This document shows positions 26,096-33,915 of a DNA stretch of 64,000 nt, piece after piece. The first letter of the stretch is position 1. Each line of letters opens with the position of its first letter. The translations under genes and the position numbers were made by a program. Source of the DNA: Pseudoselenomonas ruminantium (GTDB taxonomy: Bacteria; Bacillota; Negativicutes; Selenomonadales; Selenomonadaceae); NCBI GenBank assembly GCA_015058625.1, contig SVCA01000001.1, forward strand, positions 310,001 to 374,000, given 5' to 3'. The notes below the pieces were generated by a model. That model did not search any database. It saw only the letters and a list, made by a program, of their open reading frames with translations, and was not told where the DNA came from.

Positions 26096-29000
26096 TTATT
26101 CTACTTCGTCTATTTTTACGGACAATATCTTGGATACACCGGCATCCTCGATGGTGACACCGTAAAGGGTATCCACAGCTTCCATGGTCCCCTTACGGTG
26201 GGTGACCACGATAAACTGGGTGTTCTCGGCAAATTCCTTGAGGAAGGAGCCAAAGCGTACCACATTGGCTTCATCCAAAGGTGCATCGATTTCGTCCAGC
26301 ACCGAGAACGGCGACGGACGATAGCGCAGGAAGGAAAAGAGCAGCGCGATAACCGTCAGCGCACGCTCGCCGCCGGACAGTGCCGAGAGGTTCTGCCGCT
26401 TCTTCTGGGGCAAAGTTACGAGAATATCCACGCCGGAGTTAAGCACATCCTCTTCATCAAGCAATTTCAATTCCGCCTTGCCGCCGCCAAAGAGCCGCAC
26501 AAAGATATCGGCAAAGTACACCTGAATCTGCGCAAAGGCCTCCTTGAACTGCTTGGTCATGGCTTCATCCATATCCGCCAAGATGCGTTCCAAATCCTCC
26601 TTGGCACTATTGAGGTCGCCTGCCTGCTTTTCCATAAAGTCATGGCGCTTGGAAAGTTCCTCGTATTCTTCCAGAGCGTTGGGGTTAACCGGTCCGAGTT
26701 CCTTGAGCTTGCGCTCGAGGCTCTGCATCTGGCTGCGGATTTCCGCCGGGTCCCCTTCCATGGCTTCCTCGGCCGCCCGCTCCGGGGTCAGGCCGTAATC
26801 TGCCAGAATGGTTTCCTGCAGCTGTTCTAAGTGCATCTGCAGCTTGTTGTCCGCCACCTCATGCTTTTGGATGGCTTCCTGCAGACGGTTGCGCTTCTGC
26901 GCGGCCTCATGGGCCTTGCGGTCTGCCGCCTGGCCAGCCTCCAGCTTGTCCATTCGCTGTTTATACAGCCCGTCATGACTGACCTGGCCTTCATCATAAA
27001 CATCCTGCCAAGCCCGCTGCTGGTCCTCCAGCACCTTCAAACGGTCTACACTGTCAGCCAGACTGCTGTCCAAATCCCGTTCTTCCCGTTCATTGTCCCG
27101 CAGGGCATTTTCGCTGTTGGCCTTGGCCTGCTGCCGCAATTCGAGGAACTGGCGGTTGCCCATGGCTTCCTGCTCCAAAGTAGCCCGCTTGACTTCCCTA
27201 TCGTGGATGTACTGAGCCAAATCGTCTGCATCCTGCTCGATATCCGTAAGGCCCTCCCGGATTTCTGCTTCCTGCCGGGCCAGCTCATTGTACTGGGCTT
27301 CAGCCGCTGCCGAAGCCCGCTTAGCCAGCACCTTCTTCTCCTGCAGCTTCGCAAAGGTCTCCTGCATGGCCGCCATGGCCTGCTCCAAGTCGCCAATCTG
27401 CTCCTTCTGTTCGGTCAGATTTTCGCCCAGACGCTCCAAATTGGTGTTGAGCTCCGCCTTGCGGATATGCTGTGCCTGCAGTTCCTTCTGCAGTTCGAGC
27501 TGCTTGTTTTCCGCCGCCGTCACCTCCTGTTCTCTGGCGGCGCGGCTCTGTTTGAGCTCCTGTTGTTTTTCCGTCAGCTCCGCTAATTTTGCTTTCAGTT
27601 CTTCAATTTCGCCACTGCGGTTCAGGAAGCTGGCTTCCGCATGCTGACGGCTGCCGCCGGACAATGAACCGCCGGGATTTAAGAGTTCACCGGTCAGGGT
27701 CACGATGCGCAGCCGCTGTTCATGGGCCTTGGCAATCTGCAAGGCATTATCCAGCGTATCCACCACCAGCGTCCGGGACAGCAAAAAGTCCACGGCTTTC
27801 TGGTATTGACTGTCCACCTTCACCAGCGTATTGGCCCAGCCAACCACGCCATCACTTTTTCCTTCCCGGATGCTCTGGGGCTGGCGCACCACCAATGTAG
27901 ACAGCGGCAGGAAGGTCACACGGCCCTGCCGTTCCCTCTTCAAATAAGTGATGGCGGCTTTGGCCGTATCGGTGTCCTGGGTCACCACATTCTGCAGATT
28001 ACCCCCCAGGGCCACTTCCACGGCGGTGATGTAATCCTTGGGCACATCAATAAGCTCGGCCACGGCACCGGCCACACCACTGCGCCATTTTTCATTGGCC
28101 TTCAGCACAGCCTTAACGGACTTGCCGAAGCCTTCATAGGCCTGCTGCATTTTCACGAGGAATTGCAGCTTGCTCTCGCCGCTCTTTACCTGCTGTACCG
28201 TATCATTAAATTGGCGGATTGCCGCCTGCTGTGCTTCCACAGCAGCATTCTTCTCTGCCTCGGCATCCTTTGCCTGGCGCTGGCCTGCCTGAATGGTTTC
28301 CACCGTTGCCTGCAGGTCCGCCGTGAGCCGGGTCTGCAAGTCCTCCAGTTCTGCCAGCTTTTCCTTGGCCTGCGCAAGCTCCCGCTCCCGGTCTTCCTGA
28401 CCATCCGTGCCGTTTTGCAAATCACGTTCCGCCAGGGCAAATTCCTGCTGTTTGGCATTCCAGATAGTTTGCTGTTCTTCGCGTTTTTTTTGCAAGGCCC
28501 GGGCCTTGTCTTCTTCTTCGTGAATCCGCTTGGCCAGTTTCTTTTCCTTGGCCCGCTCGGTCTGCAGAAGTTCATCCAAGAGCGCCAAATCCTGCTTATG
28601 CTGGCTGGCCTGCTCCGTAAGCCGGGCAATGTCTGCTACAGCCTGAGCAATCTCATGGCTTAGCTCCTGACGCCGGTCCAAAATCTTCTGACGGGCACCA
28701 TCACTCTGGTCCTGCCGCTCATGGAGCTTCGCCAGTTCCTGGGCGGCCCCTTCCATTTTCTGGCGCAGGGCTTCATTCTTTTCCGCCTGCTCTTTAAGGG
28801 CCCGCTCCAGGTCAATGATTTCCTTGCCCAGCCGTTCCTTTTCTGCCGCCACAGCCTGCACGGCCGTTTCCGCCGCCAGCGCATCATCACGCAGGGAAGC
28901 CAATTTTTCGTCATTTTCCTGCTTCTGCGCCGCTTCCTTGGCATAATCATGCGCCAGACGGGTCAGCTTGCACCGCTGATATTCCTCGTTGAGGCCATTG

Positions 29001-29641
29001 TAAATCCGCGTCTTTTCCGCATGACGGGCCAGAGGTTCGAGCTGGTTTTCAATCTCGTGGATGATATCCTGCACACGCACGAGGTTGTTTTCCGTATCCG
29101 TAAGCTTTCTAACTGACTCCCGCTTGCGGTTGCGGTACTTGGTAATCCCCGCCGTTTCCTCAAAGAACGCCCTGCGGTCTTCAGGACGGCTATTTAAGAT
29201 ATCGTCAATGCGGTTCTGCCCGATAATGCTCATGCCATCATGGCCGATACCCGTGTCAGCAAAGAGGTTATAAATGTCCTTCAACCGGCAACGGGAACGG
29301 TTGATGTAAAACTCACTTTCCCCGCTGCGGTACAAACGGCGGGTCACGACCACTTCGCGGAAATCCACCGGCAGCGTACCATCGTTAGCAAAGAACAGGG
29401 AAACCTCCGCCACCCCCAAGGGCTTACGGGAGGCCGAACCGGTGAAGATGATATCTTCGGCCTTGGTGCCGCGCAGGTTGCGGACATTCTGCTCCCCGAG
29501 CACCCAGCGGATGGCATCGGTGATATTGCTCTTGCCGCTGCCGTTCGGGCCGACAATGGCGGTTATCCCCTGGTCAAAATCTATGGTTATCTTATCTGCA
29601 AAGGACTTAAATCCATAAGCCTCCAAGCGTTTTAACTGCAA
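26096..29641 (-). CDS. smc: Chromosome partition protein SMC
   Basis: An 1181-residue SMC ATPase that compacts and separates chromosomes with ScpA/ScpB. Walker A GPNGSGKSN is at residues 31-39. Long coiled coils flank a hinge at about 500-660 (EGFGKSVKAVLKANEKW to LNPGGSLSGGSRQ). The C-terminal head has signature LSGGERALTVIALL near 1088 and Walker B PFSVLDEIDAPLD near 1113. The start is TTG (MQLKRLEAYGFKSF) with GAGG eight bases upstream; this opening is the family standard. Its promoter region is shared with the divergent rubredoxin-type gene. Confidence 0.97.
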   Translation of the reverse strand: MQLKRLEAYGFKSFADKITIDFDQGITAIVGPNGSGKSNITDAIRWVLGEQNVRNLRGTKAEDIIFTGSASRKPLGVAEVSLFFANDGTLPVDFREVVVTRRLYRSGESEFYINRSRCRLKDIYNLFADTGIGHDGMSIIGQNRIDDILNSRPEDRRAFFEETAGITKYRNRKRESVRKLTDTENNLVRVQDIIHEIENQLEPLARHAEKTRIYNGLNEEYQRCKLTRLAHDYAKEAAQKQENDEKLASLRDDALAAETAVQAVAAEKERLGKEIIDLERALKEQAEKNEALRQKMEGAAQELAKLHERQDQSDGARQKILDRRQELSHEIAQAVADIARLTEQASQHKQDLALLDELLQTERAKEKKLAKRIHEEEDKARALQKKREEQQTIWNAKQQEFALAERDLQNGTDGQEDRERELAQAKEKLAELEDLQTRLTADLQATVETIQAGQRQAKDAEAEKNAAVEAQQAAIRQFNDTVQQVKSGESKLQFLVKMQQAYEGFGKSVKAVLKANEKWRSGVAGAVAELIDVPKDYITAVEVALGGNLQNVVTQDTDTAKAAITYLKRERQGRVTFLPLSTLVVRQPQSIREGKSDGVVGWANTLVKVDSQYQKAVDFLLSRTLVVDTLDNALQIAKAHEQRLRIVTLTGELLNPGGSLSGGSRQHAEASFLNRSGEIEELKAKLAELTEKQQELKQSRAAREQEVTAAENKQLELQKELQAQHIRKAELNTNLERLGENLTEQKEQIGDLEQAMAAMQETFAKLQEKKVLAKRASAAAEAQYNELARQEAEIREGLTDIEQDADDLAQYIHDREVKRATLEQEAMGNRQFLELRQQAKANSENALRDNEREERDLDSSLADSVDRLKVLEDQQRAWQDVYDEGQVSHDGLYKQRMDKLEAGQAADRKAHEAAQKRNRLQEAIQKHEVADNKLQMHLEQLQETILADYGLTPERAAEEAMEGDPAEIRSQMQSLERKLKELGPVNPNALEEYEELSKRHDFMEKQAGDLNSAKEDLERILADMDEAMTKQFKEAFAQIQVYFADIFVRLFGGGKAELKLLDEEDVLNSGVDILVTLPQKKRQNLSALSGGERALTVIALLFSFLRYRPSPFSVLDEIDAPLDEANVVRFGSFLKEFAENTQFIVVTHRKGTMEAVDTLYGVTIEDAGVSKILSVKIDEVE

Positions 29642-29711
29642 AATCTACACCTCATTCACGATTCACACATATCCTATATCATACCATATTTACGTCTATT
29701 GCGAAACCGTG

Positions 29712-29717
29712 TATAAT
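29712..29717 (+). promoter_or_regulatory. -10 element of the flavin reductase-rubredoxin gene (weak -35)
   Basis: TATAAT at 29712-29717 lies 58 bases before the start codon. The -35 position (TTTACG) is poor. The divergent smc promoter must overlap this 130-base region. Confidence 0.4.
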
Positions 29718-29774
29718 AGATGGCAGATATATCTGAATTTTCATCTATTATATTATCCATGAGGAGGAGAGCTT

Positions 29775-30395
29775 ATGAACCCCAAGGCCATGTTCAACAT
29801 TTCCTACGGTCTTTACGTCCTGACCGCCAATCTGGACGGCAAGGACAATGGCTGTATCATCAACACCGTCACCCAGGTAACCTCTGACCCGAATCAGATA
29901 ACCATTGCAGTCAACAAACTCAACCATACGCGCGATATGATTGCCGCCAGCAAGAAATTCACCGCCTCCATCATCAGCCAGAACGCGGACTTTGAGCTGT
30001 TCAAGCGCTTCGGTTTCCAGTCCGGGAAAAACGTGGATAAATTCGCCGGCTTCACGGCCGCACAAAGAGGTGCCAATGAGGCCATGATTATCAACGAAGG
30101 CACCAATGCCTATATAGCCGGCTGGGTCACGCAGGAAATCGATTTGGGCACCCACAGTCTCTTTATCGCCAGAGTCACCGATATGGATGTGCTGAATGAT
30201 ACACCCGCTGCAACCTATGCCTACTACCATCAGAACATCAAACCAAAACCGCAGGCCTCCGCCCCCAGCAAGAGCGGCAAAACCATCTGGCGCTGCAAGA
30301 TTTGCGGCTATGAATACGAAGGCGATGAACTCCCCGCAGATTTCATCTGCCCACTCTGCAAACATCCGGCTTCGGATTTTGAACGCGTAAACTAA
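29775..30395 (+). CDS. hrb: High-molecular-weight rubredoxin (flavin reductase-rubredoxin fusion)
   Basis: A 206-residue fusion. Residues 1-150 are a flavin-reductase-like FMN domain (MNPKAMFNISYGLYVLTANL, GCIINTVTQVTSDPNQITIA). Residues 170-206 are a rubredoxin domain with Cys174, Cys177, Cys192 and Cys195 in CKICGYEYEGD and CPLCKHP. In Moorella and related anaerobes such Hrb proteins pass electrons from NADH to flavodiiron proteins for oxygen or NO reduction. GGAGGAGAG lies upstream of the ATG. No flavodiiron gene is next to it. It ends at a strong terminator. Confidence 0.9.
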   Translation: MNPKAMFNISYGLYVLTANLDGKDNGCIINTVTQVTSDPNQITIAVNKLNHTRDMIAASKKFTASIISQNADFELFKRFGFQSGKNVDKFAGFTAAQRGANEAMIINEGTNAYIAGWVTQEIDLGTHSLFIARVTDMDVLNDTPAATYAYYHQNIKPKPQASAPSKSGKTIWRCKICGYEYEGDELPADFICPLCKHPASDFERVN

Positions 30396-30428
30396 ACCGC
30401 CAAAATAGGCTGGAAAAAACTTAACCTG

Positions 30429-30462
30429 AAAAGCCCGCTGACAAAATGCCAGCGGGCTTTTG
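30429..30462 (+). terminator. Terminator after the rubredoxin-type gene
   Basis: AAAAGCCCGCTG pairs with CAGCGGGCTTTT around a 9-base loop; usable in both directions. Confidence 0.85.
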
Positions 30463-30516
30463 CGTAAATTGCAGTTTGCCAGTTCGTGCTAAAATTTTTT
30501 GTTACAACTCAGTTTT

Positions 30517-30710
30517 GGGGGAGGTGGTAATACTTTTCGCCGTTGCACTGAATGACCCACAAGTAAATTTATGGGCTTTTTAGTTACCTGCGCCGGGCAA
30601 GACCGGCGGCGCGTATGTTCAGCTCAAATTCTAGGAACTATCGTTTGTGGGCCAGTCCTCACTACGTTCGGACAGTCGTTCCACGGCGAAAAGCATCACC
30701 ACCTCCGCCC
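30517..30710. repeat. Long imperfect hairpin A
   Basis: The outer arms (30517-30543 with 30683-30710) pair over about 25 positions with small bulges, and inner stems continue inward, making an extended hairpin of roughly 190 bases. Confidence 0.7.
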
Positions 30711-30758
30711 GAAGCTATGTCCGTATAAACTGGCATCTTCACGGTGACAAGAAACAAG

Positions 30759-30948
30759 TACATTGATGTTTTTGTGACAGGGGAACGAGTTCGTGCCACT
30801 CGTCTAAATCGTGACTTTGCTGGAATGAACTGCTCCCTGCCAAAAGTTGCGTCTGTATCATGAGGCTATGTTGTGATGGTAAGCGGCATACATCGATGTT
30901 CTTGTAACGAGAGCAACGAGTTCTCGCCGCTTGTATAATCCGTAACTT
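30759..30948. repeat. Two diverged direct copies of a 60-base unit
   Basis: Copies at 30759-30818 and 30889-30948 share ACAT-GATGTT-TTGT-AC, ACGAGTTC, GCC-CT-GT-TAA and CGT-ACTT in the same order. Changes are scattered, as in an old duplication. Confidence 0.65.
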
Positions 30949-31141
30949 GGGGCGAACGGGGAGTGATTTTTCTGTCAGGAGCGACTGCCTGAACGCAGTG
31001 AAGGCCGGCCCCTGTAAAAATTAGCTAAGCAAATACGCTGAAAGCAGCGCCGTTGGCCTGCCCGGCGCGAGTAACTGGACAGCTCTCTTGTACGAAGGGG
31101 TCGTTTAGCGGAAAACAGAAAAATTACTCCCCGTTCGCCCC
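30949..31141. repeat. Long near-perfect hairpin B
   Basis: The 27-base arms 30949-30975 and 31115-31141 (GGGGCGAACGGGGAGT... ) are complementary except at one position, and enclose about 139 bases with further short stems. Confidence 0.75.
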
Positions 31142-31202
31142 TAACAACGCATGGACGGGATACCTTGCGCACGAACTAACGAATTAACCTACAAGCTGCG
31201 AT

Positions 31203-31889
31203 TCATTCAAACAATGCAGCCAATTCTTCTGCCGTAAGCCCTGTGATAGCCTTATCCCCTTTGGCAATGCACCCCAGAACCGGCAGCCCGGTCATTTCCT
31301 CGCACATGCGTCGGTTATCCTCTTCCATCACATCCCCTTCATGAAAATGATTGAAGAGGATGCCTTTGAGCGGCAGTCCCTTTTGCTCCATATAGGCATG
31401 GGTAAGAACCACGCCGTTGATGGTTCCGAGTCCGGCGTCTGCCACCATGATGCTGGGCAGTTGCAAACTGCGGACGATATCCTCCAGCTGGATGCGTTCT
31501 TCATCATAGCCAATGGGGCAGGTAATGCCGCCGCTGCCCTCCACTACCACATAATCATGCGTCTGGCTGAGCTGGCGGAATTCTTCCTCCACCACAGCCA
31601 TGCGCACAGGATTGCCTTCGATGCGTGACGCAAGATGCGGGGATACCGCATGTTCATACACATAGGGGCACATGCTCTCAAGGCTTTGGGAAATCCCGGC
31701 AAATTCCTTGACAAACAGCGCATCCCCGGGAATCAGCGTGCCGTCTGGCCGACGCTCATTGCCGCTCATGGCGGCCTTATAATAAGCCACATCCATCCCG
31801 GCATCATGCAGCATCTTCACGATAAGTCCCGCCACATAGGTCTTGCCTATTTCGGTCCCCGTCCCTGTGACAAAAAGATTCCGGCTCAT
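31203..31889 (-). CDS. bioD: Dethiobiotin synthetase
   Basis: A 228-residue ATP-dependent enzyme that closes the ureido ring from DAPA and CO2. The N-terminal VTGTGTEIGKTYVAGLI is the modified P-loop of BioD. YYKAAMSG holds the carbamate-site Lys, and VVEGSGGITCPIG is the conserved switch region. ATG at 31887-31889 follows GGAGG by 7 bases and overlaps the bioY 3' end by 4 bases. It closes the bioA-bioY-bioD operon. bioF and bioB are not in the window. Confidence 0.93.
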   Translation of the reverse strand: MSRNLFVTGTGTEIGKTYVAGLIVKMLHDAGMDVAYYKAAMSGNERRPDGTLIPGDALFVKEFAGISQSLESMCPYVYEHAVSPHLASRIEGNPVRMAVVEEEFRQLSQTHDYVVVEGSGGITCPIGYDEERIQLEDIVRSLQLPSIMVADAGLGTINGVVLTHAYMEQKGLPLKGILFNHFHEGDVMEEDNRRMCEEMTGLPVLGCIAKGDKAITGLTAEELAALFE

Positions 31890-32476
31890 GCGCACACCTC
31901 CTTATGCAGGGCAGTATGCTTTTCCTCCACTATCCAGACACCGCTCCGATAGCAGCGCAAACCGATACCCGCTGCCGCCAGACACAGCAGGAAATCCGGC
32001 GGCGCCTGCAGGATGCCGCAGTAAAGTATAGCCGTCCAAAGGGGAATCGGCGCAGCAATCACATAATTGGAAACCAGATAAAACCAGGCTATGCCAATCA
32101 TGTAGACGATAACCATGCCGCCTAAATTGGCCAACAACAGCCGCCCATAGGATACTGCCGCTCCACGGCGGGCATAGTAACCGCCAAACCAGGCCTGCAG
32201 AATAAACGCCAGCAGATAGCCAAAGGTGGGCTGCAGCACATAGGCCGGGCCTCCGCCGGAAGCAAAAACCGGTACGCCCAAAAGCCCCAGCAGCACATAA
32301 GCCGCTACCGCTACCGCTCCCAAGCGGGCACCGAGCACCAGTCCGGCCAGCAAGGTGAACAGGAATTGCAGCGTATAGACATCCGTTCCCACCGGAATGC
32401 GAATAAAAGTTCCCGCCGTAATCAGGGCAATAAACAAACCACATAGCACAATTTCACGAACCGTAAGATGTTTCAT
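31886..32476 (-). CDS. bioY: Biotin transporter BioY
   Basis: A 196-residue membrane S-component for biotin uptake, working alone or with an ECF module. It has about six helices and the family segments GTFIRIPVGTDVYTLQFLF, VFASGGGPAYVLQPTFGYLL and the central GGMVIVYMIGIAWFYLV. The start is the ATG giving MKHLTVREIVL, nine bases after GGAGG. Two upstream in-frame ATGs are less well placed. It lies between bioA and bioD under a BirA-like operator, so uptake and synthesis are controlled together. Confidence 0.93.
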   Translation of the reverse strand: MKHLTVREIVLCGLFIALITAGTFIRIPVGTDVYTLQFLFTLLAGLVLGARLGAVAVAAYVLLGLLGVPVFASGGGPAYVLQPTFGYLLAFILQAWFGGYYARRGAAVSYGRLLLANLGGMVIVYMIGIAWFYLVSNYVIAAPIPLWTAILYCGILQAPPDFLLCLAAAGIGLRCYRSGVWIVEEKHTALHKEVCA

Positions 32477-32503
32477 TGACATTTTCCTCCAAAAAGCCAC
32501 CGC

Positions 32504-33706
32504 TTACCCGCGCCGGAACCATTCCTTCATGACCGCAAAGATATGGACAAGCTCATCATCCGTAAGGATATAGGGCACCATGGAATAAAGATAATTCAGG
32601 AAGGGCCGCGCAAAGACGCCCCGTTCATAGGCAAACTGCTGATAGCCTGCCAAAGTCTGCGCATCATATACTTCAATGCAGGCACAACCGCCCATGATGC
32701 GGACTTCGCGGATACGCGAGTCGGTAAAGCCCTCAAGTTCCCGCCGTGTAATCTCTTCGATATGCGCAACCCTTGCCATGACATCGAGCTCGTCAAACAG
32801 TTCAATCGAGGCCTTGGCCGCCGCACACGCCAGAGCATTGCCCATAAAGGTCGGACCATGCATCAGCGCTTTTTCCGGTGCATCATCATAGAACGCCGCA
32901 AAGACCTTCTTGTTGGCCACGGTAACCGCATGACCGATATGACCGCCGGTAAGCCCCTTGCCCAACACCAGAATATCCGGCAGTACCTCATCTGCCACAA
33001 AACGATGGCCCGTCCGGCCAAAGCCTGTTGCCACCTCATCAAAAATCAGCAGTACGCCATACTTATCGCAAAGCTCCCGTGCCCGTTTGAGGAAGGCCAT
33101 ATCGTACATCCGCATACCGCCCGCCCCCTGCAGCAGAGGTTCCACGATAAAGCAGTTCAGCTCATCCTGATAACGGGCAAAGGCTTCCTCCAACGCAGCA
33201 ATCTCCGTGGGGATATGAATGACATAGGGATTCTTGCCATAGACCTGCAGGACGAAGTGATAGTCCTCATCATCTCCTACCGCCATGGTTTTGAAGGTGT
33301 CTCCGTGATAGGCATGTTCCAGCGCCAACACCCGCTTATGACTTGTCTCTCCCCGATTCACATAATACTGCAGGGCCATTTTCAGCGCGACTTCTACCGC
33401 CACACTGCCCGAATCGGAGAAAAAGCAGTAATCCAAATCCCCCGGCAGCCAGGCGGCCAGTTTTTCGGACAATTCCTGGGCAGGCTTATGGGTAAGGCCG
33501 CCCAGCATCACATGAGAAAATTTATTGGCCTGCTGGCAGATGGCTTCCGTAATCTTGGGCTGATGGTAACCATAGATTACACTCCACCAGGAGGAAATCG
33601 AATCCAGCAGCTTCGCATCCTTTGTGTAAAGATAAGGGCCTTCTGCATCGACAATTTCGTAAGGTGCTTTCATGGTCTTCATCTGTTCGTAGGGGTACCA
33701 AATCAT
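32504..33706 (-). CDS. bioA: Adenosylmethionine-8-amino-7-oxononanoate aminotransferase
   Basis: A 400-residue PLP enzyme that turns KAPA into DAPA with SAM as amino donor. It begins MIWYPYEQMKTMKAPYEI, close to the W-x-P-Y/F start of BioA. SWWSVIYGYHQPKI, SDSGSVAVEVALKMALQYY and LLIFDEVATGFGRTG follow. The PLP Lys lies in VLGKGLTGGHIG. The first gene of the biotin operon, it is preceded by a promoter that overlaps a BirA-like site. Its start ATG has GGGAGGTACTGCCA upstream. Confidence 0.94.
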   Translation of the reverse strand: MIWYPYEQMKTMKAPYEIVDAEGPYLYTKDAKLLDSISSWWSVIYGYHQPKITEAICQQANKFSHVMLGGLTHKPAQELSEKLAAWLPGDLDYCFFSDSGSVAVEVALKMALQYYVNRGETSHKRVLALEHAYHGDTFKTMAVGDDEDYHFVLQVYGKNPYVIHIPTEIAALEEAFARYQDELNCFIVEPLLQGAGGMRMYDMAFLKRARELCDKYGVLLIFDEVATGFGRTGHRFVADEVLPDILVLGKGLTGGHIGHAVTVANKKVFAAFYDDAPEKALMHGPTFMGNALACAAAKASIELFDELDVMARVAHIEEITRRELEGFTDSRIREVRIMGGCACIEVYDAQTLAGYQQFAYERGVFARPFLNYLYSMVPYILTDDELVHIFAVMKEWFRRG

Positions 33707-33778
33707 TGGCAGTACCTCCCTTTTGACTTCGTATTTTTTTGCATCGTCATAGCTCCTTTCTCAATCATCACGGTTAAC

Positions 33779-33807
33779 ACAATACTCCTCTCTGCTTTTA
33801 TTGTCAA
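33779..33807 (-). promoter_or_regulatory. Biotin operon promoter
   Basis: On the minus strand TTGACA (33802-33807), a 17-base spacer and TATTGT (33779-33784) lie about 73 bases before bioA. Confidence 0.7.
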
Positions 33808-33831
33808 CCTGTATTTTTGTGATAAGTTAAC
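33803..33831 (-). promoter_or_regulatory. Candidate BirA operator
   Basis: GTTAAC (33826-33831) and GTTGAC (33803-33808) are separated by 17 bases, and flanking bases read AGGTTAAC and GGTTGACAA. This resembles the spaced GTTAAC half-sites of biotin repressor operators in Firmicutes. One half-site overlaps the -35 box. Confidence 0.5.
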
Positions 33832-33851
33832 CTAAACTATGATAATTACAC

Positions 33852-33893
33852 AAAAACAGGCCTGACATGTCAAAAATTGACATGTCAGGCCTG
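33852..33893 (-). terminator. thrS terminator
   Basis: CAGGCCTGACATGTCAA (33857-33873) pairs perfectly with TTGACATGTCAGGCCTG (33877-33893), followed by TTTTTG on the minus strand. Both arms carry TGACATGTCA. Confidence 0.92.
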
Positions 33894-33915
33894 CTTCCTT
33901 TAGGTCATTATGGAA

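Larger units (their letters stand above)
30481..31178. repeat. Gene-free block of nested inverted and direct repeats; possible large structured RNA
   Basis: No believable reading frame exists here. Arm A-left 30517-30543 is complementary to A-right 30683-30710, with pairs CCCACAA (30556-30562) with TTGTGGG (30644-30650) and the hairpin CGCCGG-gcaaga-CCGGCG nested inside. Arm B-left 30949-30975 matches the complement of B-right 31115-31141 with one mismatch in 27. Between A and B a unit of about 60 bases occurs twice (30759-30818 and 30889-30948, offset 130-131, about 75% alike). AGTTCGTGC (30481-30489) and GCACGAACT (31169-31177) may close the whole. Strand is unknown. It lies between converging genes. 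Confidence 0.6.

Noticed and set aside
30975..31172. Short open frame inside the repeat block
   Set aside because: It crosses hairpin arms, has no ribosome binding site, and its sequence is set by the repeats.
30481..31178. CRISPR array in the repeat block
   Set aside because: Repeats are few, diverged and not evenly spaced with unique spacers; no cas genes are near.
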